The notes below the pieces were generated by a model, which saw only the letters and a list, made by a program, of their open reading frames with translations, was not told where the DNA came from and did no database searches. The position numbers and the translations under genes are program-made. Below are positions 25,586 through 34,114 of a stretch of 63,699 nucleotides of DNA, piece after piece (position 1 is the stretch's first letter; each line of letters starts with the position of its first letter). The DNA is taken from contig CALBSD010000070.1 in the NCBI GenBank assembly GCA_937927625.1, forward strand, positions 1 to 63,699, in the 5' to 3' direction. The stretch is from an uncultured Actinomycetes bacterium. Its GTDB lineage: Bacteria; Actinomycetota; Acidimicrobiia; Acidimicrobiales; Ilumatobacteraceae.

Positions 25586-26862
25586 TTCAGTGCCTTTCCA
25601 TCGCGTACAACCAGTTCGCCGTTGAAGATTGTGTGGCGTACGCGGCCACGCAATTCCATGCCGTGATACGGCGTGTTTCGGCTCTTACTTGAGAGATCAT
25701 CGCGAGAGACAGTCCATACGGTGGTGGTGTCCCACACTGCGATATTTGCCGGCTCCCCCACTGCGATGGGGCGACCATGACGTTCTGTCAATTCAGCGAT
25801 GCGCGCTGGCGCCCATGACATGAGTGATGCGATCTGCTGGGCGTCTACCGCTACAGCAGTATTCAGGACACCCAACGCCGTCTCGAGACCCAACATGCCT
25901 GGAGGCGCATCATCAAGTGGTTGTTCTTTGGTGTGCCCCGCATGCGGCGCGTGATCTGTGGCGACTGCATCAATTGTTCCGTCAGCGATACCAACTTTTA
26001 ATGCTTCGATATCTTGCGCTGTTCGTAACGGCGGATTCACTTTGAAAACTGGGTCGAAACCGCGCAACAACTCATCTTGGAGTGCAAGGTGATGCGGTGT
26101 TACCTCAGCAGTGATGGGAAGACCGTCGGCTTTGGCCGCACGGACAAGCTCGACACTTCCTGCCGTTGAGAGATGCAGGAAATGCATCTTTGCCCCCGTC
26201 GCACGAACGAGTTCAATATCCCGACGCACCATCTGCTCTTCTGCCGCCGATGGCCAACCAGGCACGCCCATGCTGGAACAGCATTCACCGTCATGCATCA
26301 CTGCACCTTTGGTGAGCGATGCAACTTCACAGTGCTGCGCCATGGTGACACCGAGTTGTTTACCCAGCATCAACGCACGTTGCATGAGATGCGAATCTTG
26401 AACACCGGTGCCGTCATCAGTAAAGAACGTCACGCCTTCTTCAGCCAGACGCGCATAAGGCGCCATCTGCTTTCCGAGTCGACCAATCGTGATGCAGCCA
26501 CTTGGGACGACCTCGCACAGGCCCGCTGCAATTCCTTGCGCGCGCACAAAGCGAACAGTTTCGACATTGTCTTGTGCTGGGTCAGTGTTAGGCATCGCAA
26601 CAACTGCGGTGTATCCACCGAGCGCTGCAGCCCGACTACCCGATTCGATTGTCTCGGCTTCTTCTTTGCCAGGCTCACGCAAGTGAGTGTGAAGATCTAC
26701 AAAACCCGAGGACACAAAACATCCACTGCCATCAAGAACGATGTCGGCATCGTGCGTGCCACCAACTGCAGCGATAATGCCATCGACGATGAGAACGTCT
26801 GCGACAGCAACGGAGTCGGGGTTCACCACGGTGGCGCCGCGAATAACGATGGAAGCACTCAT
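25582..26862 (-). CDS. pyrC: Dihydroorotase
   Basis: Cyclises carbamoyl aspartate to dihydroorotate; metal-dependent amidohydrolase of 426 residues (type I). The metal-binding DLHTHLREPGKEEAETIESG is near residues 56-75, followed by VVAMPNTDPAQD, and the late ligand motif VATDHAPHAG. It overlaps pyrB by 4 nt. Confidence 0.97.
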   Translation of the reverse strand: MSASIVIRGATVVNPDSVAVADVLIVDGIIAAVGGTHDADIVLDGSGCFVSSGFVDLHTHLREPGKEEAETIESGSRAAALGGYTAVVAMPNTDPAQDNVETVRFVRAQGIAAGLCEVVPSGCITIGRLGKQMAPYARLAEEGVTFFTDDGTGVQDSHLMQRALMLGKQLGVTMAQHCEVASLTKGAVMHDGECCSSMGVPGWPSAAEEQMVRRDIELVRATGAKMHFLHLSTAGSVELVRAAKADGLPITAEVTPHHLALQDELLRGFDPVFKVNPPLRTAQDIEALKVGIADGTIDAVATDHAPHAGHTKEQPLDDAPPGMLGLETALGVLNTAVAVDAQQIASLMSWAPARIAELTERHGRPIAVGEPANIAVWDTTTVWTVSRDDLSSKSRNTPYHGMELRGRVRHTIFNGELVVRDGKALK

Positions 26863-27809
26863 GATTCGGCTCCTTGCTGCAATGTTGATGTCGCTCCGCT
26901 ACCGAGGAGAGAGAACAACACCGCCATACGAACATTCACGCCGTTCTTCACCTGCGTGAGAATGCGAGAACCTGGAACATCTGCGGGGTCCACGATGAGT
27001 TCCACTCCGCGATTGATCGGACCAGGATGCATCAGGATGGCTCCACTTCCCATACGGGCGGCGCGTTCTGGCGTCAGGGAATACGTTGCGCAGTACTCAG
27101 GAAGTTTCGGGACGATGGCAGAGTCCATACGTTCCAGTTGCATACGCAACATGTAAAGAACATCAACGTCAGCAACGACGTCGTCAATAGTGGGCCGGAC
27201 TTCGACTCCCCACGATTCGATATTTCCTGGAAGAAGAGCTGGTGGCGCAACGACAACCACATGCGCACCGAGGCGACGGAAAATATCGATATTGCTTCGC
27301 GCAACACGCGAATGCTTGATGTCGCCCACAATTGCAATTGAGCGACCCTGCAGCGAATCTTTTGTTCCATATTCTCGAGTCACTGTGTATGCGTCCAACA
27401 GACCTTGGGTGGGATGCTGATGCCAGCCATCCCCTGCATTAATCACCGATGCATCAGTCCATTGAGTAATCGTTTGCGGTATGCCACTTGATTTGTGACG
27501 AATCACAAGCGCATCGATCCCCATCGCGGACAATGTCTCGATGGTGTCTCGAAGACTCTCGCCCTTATTGAGGCTGGAACTTGAAGCCATGAACGTCATG
27601 ACATCTGCCGACAAACGCTTTGCAGCAGTTTCAAAACTCAGGCGAGTACGCGTTGAGTCTTCAAAGAAGACGCTTGCGATCGTCTTTCCTCGCAGTGCAG
27701 GAACTTTCGGCACTGTTCGCGTGTTGATCTCAGCCATGTGGTCGGCCACATCCAAGATGCCGACAATGTCGTCGACACTGAGGTCATGAGTTGACAAAAG
27801 ATGCTTCAT
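26859..27809 (-). CDS. pyrB: Aspartate carbamoyltransferase catalytic subunit
   Basis: Committed pyrimidine step joining carbamoyl phosphate and aspartate; 316 residues. The carbamoyl-phosphate loop is FFEDSTRTRLSFETAAKRL near residues 49-67, with SLNKGESLRDT, GDGWHQHPTQGLLDAYT and MHPGPINRGVE. No pyrI regulatory subunit is present, consistent with PyrR control. The ATG overlaps the pyrR stop by 4 nt. Confidence 0.97.
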   Translation of the reverse strand: MKHLLSTHDLSVDDIVGILDVADHMAEINTRTVPKVPALRGKTIASVFFEDSTRTRLSFETAAKRLSADVMTFMASSSSLNKGESLRDTIETLSAMGIDALVIRHKSSGIPQTITQWTDASVINAGDGWHQHPTQGLLDAYTVTREYGTKDSLQGRSIAIVGDIKHSRVARSNIDIFRRLGAHVVVVAPPALLPGNIESWGVEVRPTIDDVVADVDVLYMLRMQLERMDSAIVPKLPEYCATYSLTPERAARMGSGAILMHPGPINRGVELIVDPADVPGSRILTQVKNGVNVRMAVLFSLLGSGATSTLQQGAES

Positions 27810-28342
27810 TGCTCCACCGCCGTCACGATGACTCCTTCGGGCCCCACGGAAACTTCATCGGTCATATGCGTGGGGATGTTCTTGCCGACATAGTCAGGTC
27901 GAATCGGCAATTCACGGTGACCGCGATCCACCATGACAGCGAGCTGAACAGCGCGTGGGCGACCGTGGTCGTTTAATGCTTCCAGCGCAGCACGAACGGT
28001 TCGACCCGTGAAGAGAACATCGTCCACCAGCACGACTGTTCGACCGGTCAGATCAACGGGGATGTCTGTGGGGGCTGACAGAACGACTGGACGGAGACTG
28101 AAGTCATCTCGATACATCGAGATATCCACGGCACCCAGCGGAACCACCACTGACTCGGAAAGGCGATTGACGTTCTCACACAATCTTTCAGCGATCCATA
28201 CACCGCCGGTCTGCATTCCCACGATGACTACTTGGGAGAGATCACTATTTCGCTCCACAATTTCATGAGAAATGCGAGTGATGGCACGCGACACATCGTC
28301 GGCGCCCAGAATCTCAGTTCCCATCACAGCCGCGATGCTCAC
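27806..28342 (-). CDS. pyrR: PyrR bifunctional pyr operon regulator/uracil phosphoribosyltransferase
   Basis: RNA-binding regulator that senses UMP and PRPP; family members often retain weak uracil phosphoribosyltransferase activity. It has 178 residues. The PRPP loop is VVLVDDVLFTGRTVRAALEA near residues 105-124, and RAITRISHEIVERN near the N-terminus is typical. I chose the GTG at 28342 because it overlaps the stop of the leader ORF as GTGA. An internal ATG at 28324 gives a length nearer to Bacillus PyrR. It leads the pyr operon and is probably regulated by its own product through the leader at 28373-28476. Confidence 0.95.
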   Translation of the reverse strand: MSIAAVMGTEILGADDVSRAITRISHEIVERNSDLSQVVIVGMQTGGVWIAERLCENVNRLSESVVVPLGAVDISMYRDDFSLRPVVLSAPTDIPVDLTGRTVVLVDDVLFTGRTVRAALEALNDHGRPRAVQLAVMVDRGHRELPIRPDYVGKNIPTHMTDEVSVGPEGVIVTAVEQ

Positions 28343-28422
28343 TTGAATGAGATGGGCTGATTGTTGGGCATGAAAAACGCCCCTCGCGAGGGGCGTGCGT
28401 GCATGAAAACAGTTCGAAGCAT
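28339..28422 (-). CDS. pyr leader peptide (27 codons)
   Basis: Short ORF starting at ATG 28422, with GGAAGGA about 5 nt upstream. It encodes 27 residues beginning MLRTVFMHARPSRGAFFM. It crosses the whole terminator hairpin (28377-28396) and its TGA overlaps the pyrR GTG by 4 nt. The PyrR-type hairpin ends 4 nt before its ribosome site. Such placement suggests that its translation prevents terminator folding and delivers ribosomes to pyrR. Translation is inferred, not shown. Confidence 0.6.
   Translation of the reverse strand: MLRTVFMHARPSRGAFFMPNNQPISFK
28373..28396 (-). terminator. Intrinsic terminator in the pyr leader
   Basis: A perfect 20-nt palindrome ACGCCCCTCGCGAGGGGCGT (28377-28396) is followed on the minus strand by TTTTT, a textbook rho-independent terminator. 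It lies about 35 nt before pyrR, inside the leader ORF, so it is an attenuator rather than an operon end. Confidence 0.9.
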
Positions 28423-28436
28423 GTATTCCTTCCGTT

Positions 28437-28454
28437 CGAGCCTCACAGGACTCG
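28437..28454 (-). promoter_or_regulatory. PyrR-binding RNA hairpin
   Basis: The transcript has CGAG and CTCG arms closing a loop with TCCTGTGAGG, giving AGTCCTGTGAGGCT at 28439-28452. This resembles the conserved PyrR-recognised loop of Bacillus and actinobacterial pyr leaders (UCC-GNGAGG). It lies about 17 nt after the presumed transcription start and just before the leader-ORF ribosome site. Confidence 0.8.
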
Positions 28455-28470
28455 TTTTACGGTCGACACC

Positions 28471-28476
28471 ACTATA
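28471..28476 (-). promoter_or_regulatory. Candidate -10 box of the pyr operon
   Basis: TATAGT on the minus strand, placing the start about 7 nt on, just before the PyrR hairpin. The -35 would fall over the stop codon of the DUF2079 gene (TTAGGT with an 18-bp spacer, a weak match). Confidence 0.6.
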
Positions 28477-28496
28477 CACAAGACGAAAGGTGCCAC

Positions 28497-29960
28497 CTAA
28501 GGCTGGATGCGCTTGAAGAGCTGCCAGAACTGGTTGCTGTCAATCTCTTCAAATTCACCGCTGACCGTTGCCCATGTCCAGCGCAGTTGCTCTGACATGG
28601 CCCGTGGAAGAACCACATATTCCACATCTTTGGCAGCAGGAAGAACTTTTCCGGACAACGAATCGTCCACCCCGTAGTACAACCCCGAAAACGGATTGGG
28701 GAAGAAATAGATCTGACGGCGATGCCCCAAGTGGGTGGTCAGTGGGTCATATGCAGAAACCACAGCGTCTGAGGGAATCTTCCGGATGATGTCGAGCCCA
28801 GCTTTCGCCACTGGCGAACCTGCCGTGAGCGCAACCCTCGGATGGGATGCCAAGGGGTGGATTCCCCACATAGTGAAGGTCACAAGAGTGCAGGCAACTG
28901 CACCCGCCAACGCCACTCTGCCCCATCGTGGACCCAACTTGGCGATGCCCACCACCGTTGCAACCAATAGTGGCGCGATCGCGATGATCGAATAGTGATA
29001 TTCAATTTGATGCTGATACCAAAAAGTGCTGACGACATTTGAGGCGAGTACGGGAAGCGCAAGTGCCGCAACTGACGGCGCCAAAACGAAGAGAGCCGCA
29101 AACGGCGCAGCCATTTTGAAGAGATACAACGGACGGTTGTCATCCCAGAGGTATTTGGCGACTGTTGCAGGATGCAGCACTAGTTCTTTTAAGAACCCAC
29201 CGACACCACCGTACGGAATACGCCAACCATTACGCGTGGGCACGCCAATGAGATGTTTCATCATCACAAACATGCCGAGCCCTGTTGCCACTACTGATGC
29301 GAGAACGGTGAGAAATCCTTTCCGCTTGTCGAATCTCCACGCCACATAAAGACCTACCGGCACCATCACCAGCAAGACGTCTTCTTTCACCAACAGCGAC
29401 AACAAAACAGCAATGGCGAAGAGCCGCCACTTCTTTGTGAACGCTGCAAAGAGAACCAACGGAATGAAGAGAGCGAGAAATGAATCCGGATGGAAGTTCT
29501 CCATCGCTCCGCCATTCAGTGCAGGGTTGGCAAGCCACATGAACGCAACACAGAACGCCATCGCACTGCTTTTCAAAAGATGTTTTGCCAAGAGGTACAT
29601 CGGGATGGCACCACCCGCGACAACAATCGCTTGCACAACAAGCAAGGCTATGGTGCTCGGGGCAATCCAATACAGCGGAATAAGAAGCAGAAGAATTAAC
29701 GACGCATGATCGCCCAATAAATTGCGCCCCATCAAAGTCACAAAAGGGGCATGCCCACGCGACATCAACCACAGACCCTGGTCATACAAACCAACGTCAT
29801 ACGAAAATGTGCCAAGTCCATTGTGCAGATCAATGGCAATCCAGGACATCCAGGCTGCATGCGCAACGCACATGACAAGCAATGCCCAACCCCACCCCGA
29901 TATGCGACGGAGGCGATCCTGAATATCAGGAAGACTGAGTCGAAGGTGTCCGGCGGTCAC
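28497..29960 (-). CDS. DUF2079 multi-pass membrane protein
   Basis: Integral membrane protein of 487 residues with roughly nine to ten hydrophobic segments (first near 23-41, then about 82-105, 110-130 and onward to about 370) and a C-terminal soluble part. Family hallmarks are YDVGLYDQGLW near residues 54-64, MENFHPDSFLALFIPLVLF and LVKEDVLLV. The layout resembles GT-C glycosyltransferases, so a lipid-linked sugar transferase role is possible but unproven. It lies 7 nt after nusB and just before the pyr promoter; in mycobacteria nusB is not followed by such a gene. Confidence 0.85.
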   Translation of the reverse strand: MTAGHLRLSLPDIQDRLRRISGWGWALLVMCVAHAAWMSWIAIDLHNGLGTFSYDVGLYDQGLWLMSRGHAPFVTLMGRNLLGDHASLILLLLIPLYWIAPSTIALLVVQAIVVAGGAIPMYLLAKHLLKSSAMAFCVAFMWLANPALNGGAMENFHPDSFLALFIPLVLFAAFTKKWRLFAIAVLLSLLVKEDVLLVMVPVGLYVAWRFDKRKGFLTVLASVVATGLGMFVMMKHLIGVPTRNGWRIPYGGVGGFLKELVLHPATVAKYLWDDNRPLYLFKMAAPFAALFVLAPSVAALALPVLASNVVSTFWYQHQIEYHYSIIAIAPLLVATVVGIAKLGPRWGRVALAGAVACTLVTFTMWGIHPLASHPRVALTAGSPVAKAGLDIIRKIPSDAVVSAYDPLTTHLGHRRQIYFFPNPFSGLYYGVDDSLSGKVLPAAKDVEYVVLPRAMSEQLRWTWATVSGEFEEIDSNQFWQLFKRIQP

Positions 29961-29967
29961 CGAACAA

Positions 29968-30396
29968 TCATTGCCCAGATGTGCGTGTTTGTTTTGCCAC
30001 GGCGGCTAAAACACCATTAACAAAACGTCCCGAATCATCGGTGGAGAAACGCTTGGCCAGCTCCACAGCCTCATCGATGACGACCGCAACGGGAACGTCG
30101 GGGCGAGCCATCAACTCAAAGATGGCAAGACGCAAGATGGCACGGTCAAGCGCCGGCATGCGATCAAGTGCCCAACCTCGTGCATGAGTCTCAATGGACG
30201 CATCAATTGCTTCACGATTGGCGTCAACACCAACGAGCATCGTGCGAGCGAGATCCTCAGAAGCAACGCCACGTTCTGCCATCAATTCAATTGCAGATGC
30301 TGAGCGCTGCTCTGCTTCGTACAACAAAATGACCGCTTGTTCGCGCGCGTCGGTGCGCTCGTCATTTGGACGGAATGATTCCGCGTCAGATGTCAT
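29968..30396 (-). CDS. nusB: Transcription antitermination protein NusB
   Basis: Binds boxA RNA with S10 in rRNA antitermination; 142 residues. It shows REQAVILLYEAEQR near the N-terminus and the typical LDRAILRLAIFELM and VAVVIDEAVELAKRFSTDDS stretches. The ATG overlaps the efp stop (TAATG). Confidence 0.95.
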   Translation of the reverse strand: MTSDAESFRPNDERTDAREQAVILLYEAEQRSASAIELMAERGVASEDLARTMLVGVDANREAIDASIETHARGWALDRMPALDRAILRLAIFELMARPDVPVAVVIDEAVELAKRFSTDDSGRFVNGVLAAVAKQTRTSGQ

Positions 30397-30959
30397 TAGA
30401 CGCGAGTGACGTAATCGCCGGAGCGAGTGTCAACTTTGACCTTGTCGCCCACGTTCACAAAGAGAGGAACCTGAATCACTTTTCCGGTCTCGAGAGTTGC
30501 TGGCTTCTTTGCGCCAGAGACGCGGTCACCTTGTACACCAGGTTCGGTATCAGCGATCACGAGTTCCACTGATGCAGGAATTTCAACGGTCACAATTTCG
30601 CCGTTGTGGTACGCGATGATGGCCATTGCCTGCTCAATGAGATAGTCAGCAGCTTCACCGAGTGCAGCGGGTGCGATGTTTGTCTGGTCGTAGGACTCAG
30701 TATCCATGAAAACGAAATCTTCGCCGTCCTTGTACAGAAACTGCATGTCACGCTTGTCGAGGATGGCCTGCTCCACGCGAATACCTGCGTTGAAGGTCTT
30801 TTCAAAAACGTTGCCGTTGCGAAGGTTGCGCAACTTGGTGCGGACGAATGCGCCGCCCTTCCCTGGCTTCACGTGCTGGAATTCAACGACCGTGAAAAGG
30901 CCATTGTCGAGCTCGAGGGTGATTCCGTTCTTCAGATCGTTTGTGGTGATCGCGGGCAT
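30396..30959 (-). CDS. efp: Elongation factor P
   Basis: Relieves ribosome stalling at polyproline; 187 residues. The start MPAITTNDLKNG is standard and has AAGGA 6 nt upstream, so I chose 30959 over an upstream in-frame start at 30995. The functional loop is KPGKGG with the conserved lysine at 34. Domains II and III follow, ending VKVDTRSGDYVTRV. It starts inside the last 28 nt of pepP. Confidence 0.97.
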   Translation of the reverse strand: MPAITTNDLKNGITLELDNGLFTVVEFQHVKPGKGGAFVRTKLRNLRNGNVFEKTFNAGIRVEQAILDKRDMQFLYKDGEDFVFMDTESYDQTNIAPAALGEAADYLIEQAMAIIAYHNGEIVTVEIPASVELVIADTEPGVQGDRVSGAKKPATLETGKVIQVPLFVNVGDKVKVDTRSGDYVTRV

Positions 30960-32020
30960 GAGAGTTCCTTGGGACTGAGAGTGAGAATGCGGCACTCGGT
31001 GCCGGTGACAACGACCTGATCTTCGATCCTGACGCCGCCAACCCCTCCACGATAGAGCCCAGGCTCTACGGTCACCACCTCATTGAGGTCAAGCACTGCA
31101 CTGCAGCGAGGAGAAAAGATGGGTTCTTCATGGATATACAGCCCGATTCCATGCCCCGTGCCATGCACATATTCATGTTCCAGACCTTCACGTGCGAATA
31201 CTGCGCGGACGGCTGCGTCTATCTGTGACCCCACGACCCCGGCGGTCACAGCGCGCACTCCCGTAATTTGAGCTTCTTTTACAACGTCATACATTCGCTG
31301 GTATTCAGCGCTCCACTCGCCCACTTTGATGGTGCGCGTCATGTCGCTTCGATAGCCGTCAAGTTCAGCGCCGAAGTCAATCACGACACCATGGCCAGAT
31401 TCGATGACATCGTTTGTTGGTTCATGGTGTGGTCGAGCACCATTCGGTCCTGTCGCAACGATGGTGTCGAATCCGACATCATCGGCACCATTATCGCGCA
31501 TCACCGAATCAAGGCGATTGCGAACCTGTTTTTCAGTTTTGCCACAAATGCCATCGGCAACCACCGATTGCAAAGCGAGATCAGCAATTGCCGCCGCACG
31601 AGCCATGAGATCAATTTCCCACTCATCTTTCACACGACGCAAAGCATCTAAAGATGTTGGTTGCGCAACAACCGTCATCTTCTTAGACAAATCATTGTGA
31701 CGCGCTGCGGTGAGGTGCTCAAGATCGACAGCAACCTCATTGCCGTGCACTGCGGAAGCTATCAAGCCGTCAATGCCATCACGAGATCCCGCGAGAACCA
31801 CTTCAACATCCGCTCCTGACTTTTGCACTTCATGCTGAGCCCGTTCGAGGTAACGCCCATCGACGAACAACCGTGCATGCCGAGTGCTTCGCTGGATGAG
31901 CAGTTGCGCAGTACCGCCCGTAAACCCGGTCAGCCAACGAATGTCCTCCAGGCGAAGAATGAGGAGAAAATCAGCGCCATCGATTGTCGCAAGACGATCA
32001 AGACGTGATGCGATATTCAT
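30932..32020 (-). CDS. pepP: Xaa-Pro aminopeptidase (M24 family)
   Basis: Metallopeptidase removing residues before proline; 362 residues. An N-terminal creatinase-like domain (about 1-125) precedes the pita-bread domain. Metal ligands are visible in DFGAELDGYRSDMTRT (two Asp), HGTGHGIGLYIHE (His), and VEPGLYRGGVGGVRIED (two Glu). It is coupled to aroQ by TGATG and overlaps efp by 28 nt. Its place between aroQ and efp is conserved in actinobacteria; the name pepQ is also used. Confidence 0.93.
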   Translation of the reverse strand: MNIASRLDRLATIDGADFLLILRLEDIRWLTGFTGGTAQLLIQRSTRHARLFVDGRYLERAQHEVQKSGADVEVVLAGSRDGIDGLIASAVHGNEVAVDLEHLTAARHNDLSKKMTVVAQPTSLDALRRVKDEWEIDLMARAAAIADLALQSVVADGICGKTEKQVRNRLDSVMRDNGADDVGFDTIVATGPNGARPHHEPTNDVIESGHGVVIDFGAELDGYRSDMTRTIKVGEWSAEYQRMYDVVKEAQITGVRAVTAGVVGSQIDAAVRAVFAREGLEHEYVHGTGHGIGLYIHEEPIFSPRCSAVLDLNEVVTVEPGLYRGGVGGVRIEDQVVVTGTECRILTLSPKELSCPRSPQTI

Positions 32021-32463
32021 CAGGCCGACGTGAGCTGAACAAGTGCCTGCACAGCAAGCGAATAGCCAACACCGCCGAAGCCCGAGATGGATCCATCAAC
32101 GACGCCAGAGAGAACACTGACATGGCGGAATTCCTCGCGCGCACCAGGATTCGACAAATGAACTTCAATGACTCGTCCAGGGAAGGAACGAAGTGCATCA
32201 TGCAGTGCCCACGAGTAATGCGTGAAGGCCCCAGCGTTAATAATGATGGCGTCATGGACACCCTTTGCTGCATGAACAGCATTCACCAAGTCTGATTCTG
32301 AATTGGATTGAAAATCACTCACGGAAATTCCATGACTCTGCGCGGCTAAAGCCACAGTCGCTACGTGGTCTGCAAGTGTTGCAGTTCCGTAGACCGAAGG
32401 CTCACGAGTGCCGAGAAGATTGAGGTTCGGTCCGTGAAGCACAAGAATGGATGACAACGACAT
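32020..32463 (-). CDS. aroQ: 3-dehydroquinate dehydratase, type II
   Basis: Third step of the shikimate route; 147 residues from the ATG at 32463 with GGAG just upstream. The start ILVLHGPNLNLLGTREP contains the family signature, with the catalytic Tyr in SVYG, INAGAFTHYSWALHDAL and EVHLSNPGAREEFRH. It lies 60 bp after aroB; that gap shows no hairpin. Confidence 0.96.
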   Translation of the reverse strand: MSLSSILVLHGPNLNLLGTREPSVYGTATLADHVATVALAAQSHGISVSDFQSNSESDLVNAVHAAKGVHDAIIINAGAFTHYSWALHDALRSFPGRVIEVHLSNPGAREEFRHVSVLSGVVDGSISGFGGVGYSLAVQALVQLTSA

Positions 32464-32523
32464 GTCTCCACGGTACTCCCACCGATTCAAGGTGGAGAGT
32501 GATTAAACCCAATGCCTGAGTAC

Positions 32524-33558
32524 TTATGACAATCGCTGGGCAAATGCAGTGAGAGCCGCACGGATATCGGACTCGAGCACGCCAGGAACGATTTCCAGCC
32601 CTTGCGCTGAATCCAGCACAAAAGTGATTGATTCCAACGCCTTCTTGTCACGGCCCATCGCGGCAATCAAACGACCTTCGTCGAGACCTTGAGGCATCGC
32701 AAGATTGATGCCATACACCTCGTTGACCACGCGGTAGTGCTCTTCCACTCGCGCTGCATCGATGCGACCCATGACTTGAGCCAAATGAGCTGCAAACAAG
32801 AGACCAAGCGCTACAGCTTCACCGTGCGCCATTTCAAAGCCAGTTTCAATTTCAATTGCGTGTGCCAGCGTGTGCCCGTAGTTCAACAAAGCACGCACTC
32901 CACCTTCACGCTCATCTGCAGCAACGATGTTTGCCTTGATCTCAATACTGCGCGCGACTCGCTGAGCGAACGGAAGTTCATCAAGGTTCTCACGGGCGAT
33001 GAAGTGATACTTTGCCATCTCGCCCAAACCACAACGCATTTCACGCGGAGGCAACGTCTCAAGTGCATCAAGGTCGCAGACAACGCCGTGTGGTTGCCAG
33101 TAAGCACCGACGAGGTTCTTTCCTTCTGGGATATTGACACCGGTCTTTCCGCCGACTGCCGCATCGATCATTGCAAGCAACGACGTTGCAACATGTACAA
33201 CCGGAATACCGCGGTGGTACGACGCTGCTGCGAAACCAGCAATGTCTGTCACCATTCCCCCACCGACACCGACGACCACATCGTTACGAGTAAGACCCGC
33301 CTGTGCGAAGGCACTGCACAACATTTGAATTGTTGTGAGCGACTTGAACTCTTCTCCGACACCAATCTCATGCACTGTGACTTCATGATTCGGAAAGTCG
33401 GGAATGAGATGGGATGGGACACCTGCCTGCGTCACGACTGCGACGCGCTTTGCCTTGGCGGGAAGAAGAGCTGCAGTTTCTGCACGAGCACCATGACCAA
33501 CAACAACGTTGTACGTGCGATCACCAAGGTCGACTGTTACGCGATTCATCTCACTCAT
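32524..33558 (-). CDS. aroB: 3-dehydroquinate synthase
   Basis: Second shikimate-pathway step, NAD- and metal-dependent; 344 residues from the ATG at 33558. GGAGG lies 8 nt before this ATG, inside the aroK end, and the genes overlap by 8 nt (ATGAGTGA). Motifs are VVGVGGGMVTDIAGFAAASY, LAMIDAAVGGKTGVN and LLNYGHTLAHAIE with zinc ligands. Confidence 0.96.
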   Translation of the reverse strand: MSEMNRVTVDLGDRTYNVVVGHGARAETAALLPAKAKRVAVVTQAGVPSHLIPDFPNHEVTVHEIGVGEEFKSLTTIQMLCSAFAQAGLTRNDVVVGVGGGMVTDIAGFAAASYHRGIPVVHVATSLLAMIDAAVGGKTGVNIPEGKNLVGAYWQPHGVVCDLDALETLPPREMRCGLGEMAKYHFIARENLDELPFAQRVARSIEIKANIVAADEREGGVRALLNYGHTLAHAIEIETGFEMAHGEAVALGLLFAAHLAQVMGRIDAARVEEHYRVVNEVYGINLAMPQGLDEGRLIAAMGRDKKALESITFVLDSAQGLEIVPGVLESDIRAALTAFAQRLS

Positions 33559-34114
33559 TGCTACCGCCTCCATATTTGATTGCCTCGTCGATTGCGTCAA
33601 TCAACAACGTGCAGACAGATTCTTGTGATCGATCAGAGACATCCACCACAATGTCGGCCACCGCCGAGTACATCGGTGCTCGTTCTTGGGAAAGACGAAC
33701 CAATGTTCCTTCGCGATCATCATCAAGCAAGGGACGGTGCCCACCTTTTGCTGTTCTTTCCGCAAGAACCTCAGGACGAGCATGAAGCCACACCACAAGA
33801 ACTCCCGACTCTGAGCGAGCATTGTTGATGAGGTCTCGATTCTCGGCACGAACAACGACGCCGCCTGCCCCAGCGATGACGGCACCATGAGGGGAACGAA
33901 GACAATCAGAAAGAACATCAGACTCAATGTCACGAAATGCTGCTTCACCATCATCAGCGAATACTTGACGCACTGATTTCCCTGCGCGAGATTCCACCAA
34001 CTTGTCGGTGTCAAGACAGTCAAGGTTGTAATGCGTTGCCAAGGTTCGTGCAACGGTGGACTTGCCAGTTCCCATGAGTCCGATCAGGACGATGGTGAGG
34101 CGGTTCTGGGTCAC
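33551..34114 (-). CDS. aroK: Shikimate kinase
   Basis: Phosphorylates shikimate; 187 residues. The P-loop is LIGLMGTGKSTVARTLA near residues 10-26, followed by DTDKLVE, the GAGGGV-like AGAGGVV and the lid RTAKGGHRPLL. It overlaps aroC by 4 nt and aroB by 8 nt. Confidence 0.96.
   Translation of the reverse strand: MTQNRLTIVLIGLMGTGKSTVARTLATHYNLDCLDTDKLVESRAGKSVRQVFADDGEAAFRDIESDVLSDCLRSPHGAVIAGAGGVVVRAENRDLINNARSESGVLVVWLHARPEVLAERTAKGGHRPLLDDDREGTLVRLSQERAPMYSAVADIVVDVSDRSQESVCTLLIDAIDEAIKYGGGSNE

Noticed and set aside
26173..27156. Long plus-strand reading frame opposite pyrC and pyrB
   Set aside because: It runs antisense to two certain genes, has no recognisable protein features and no ribosome site; it is a shadow of codon bias.
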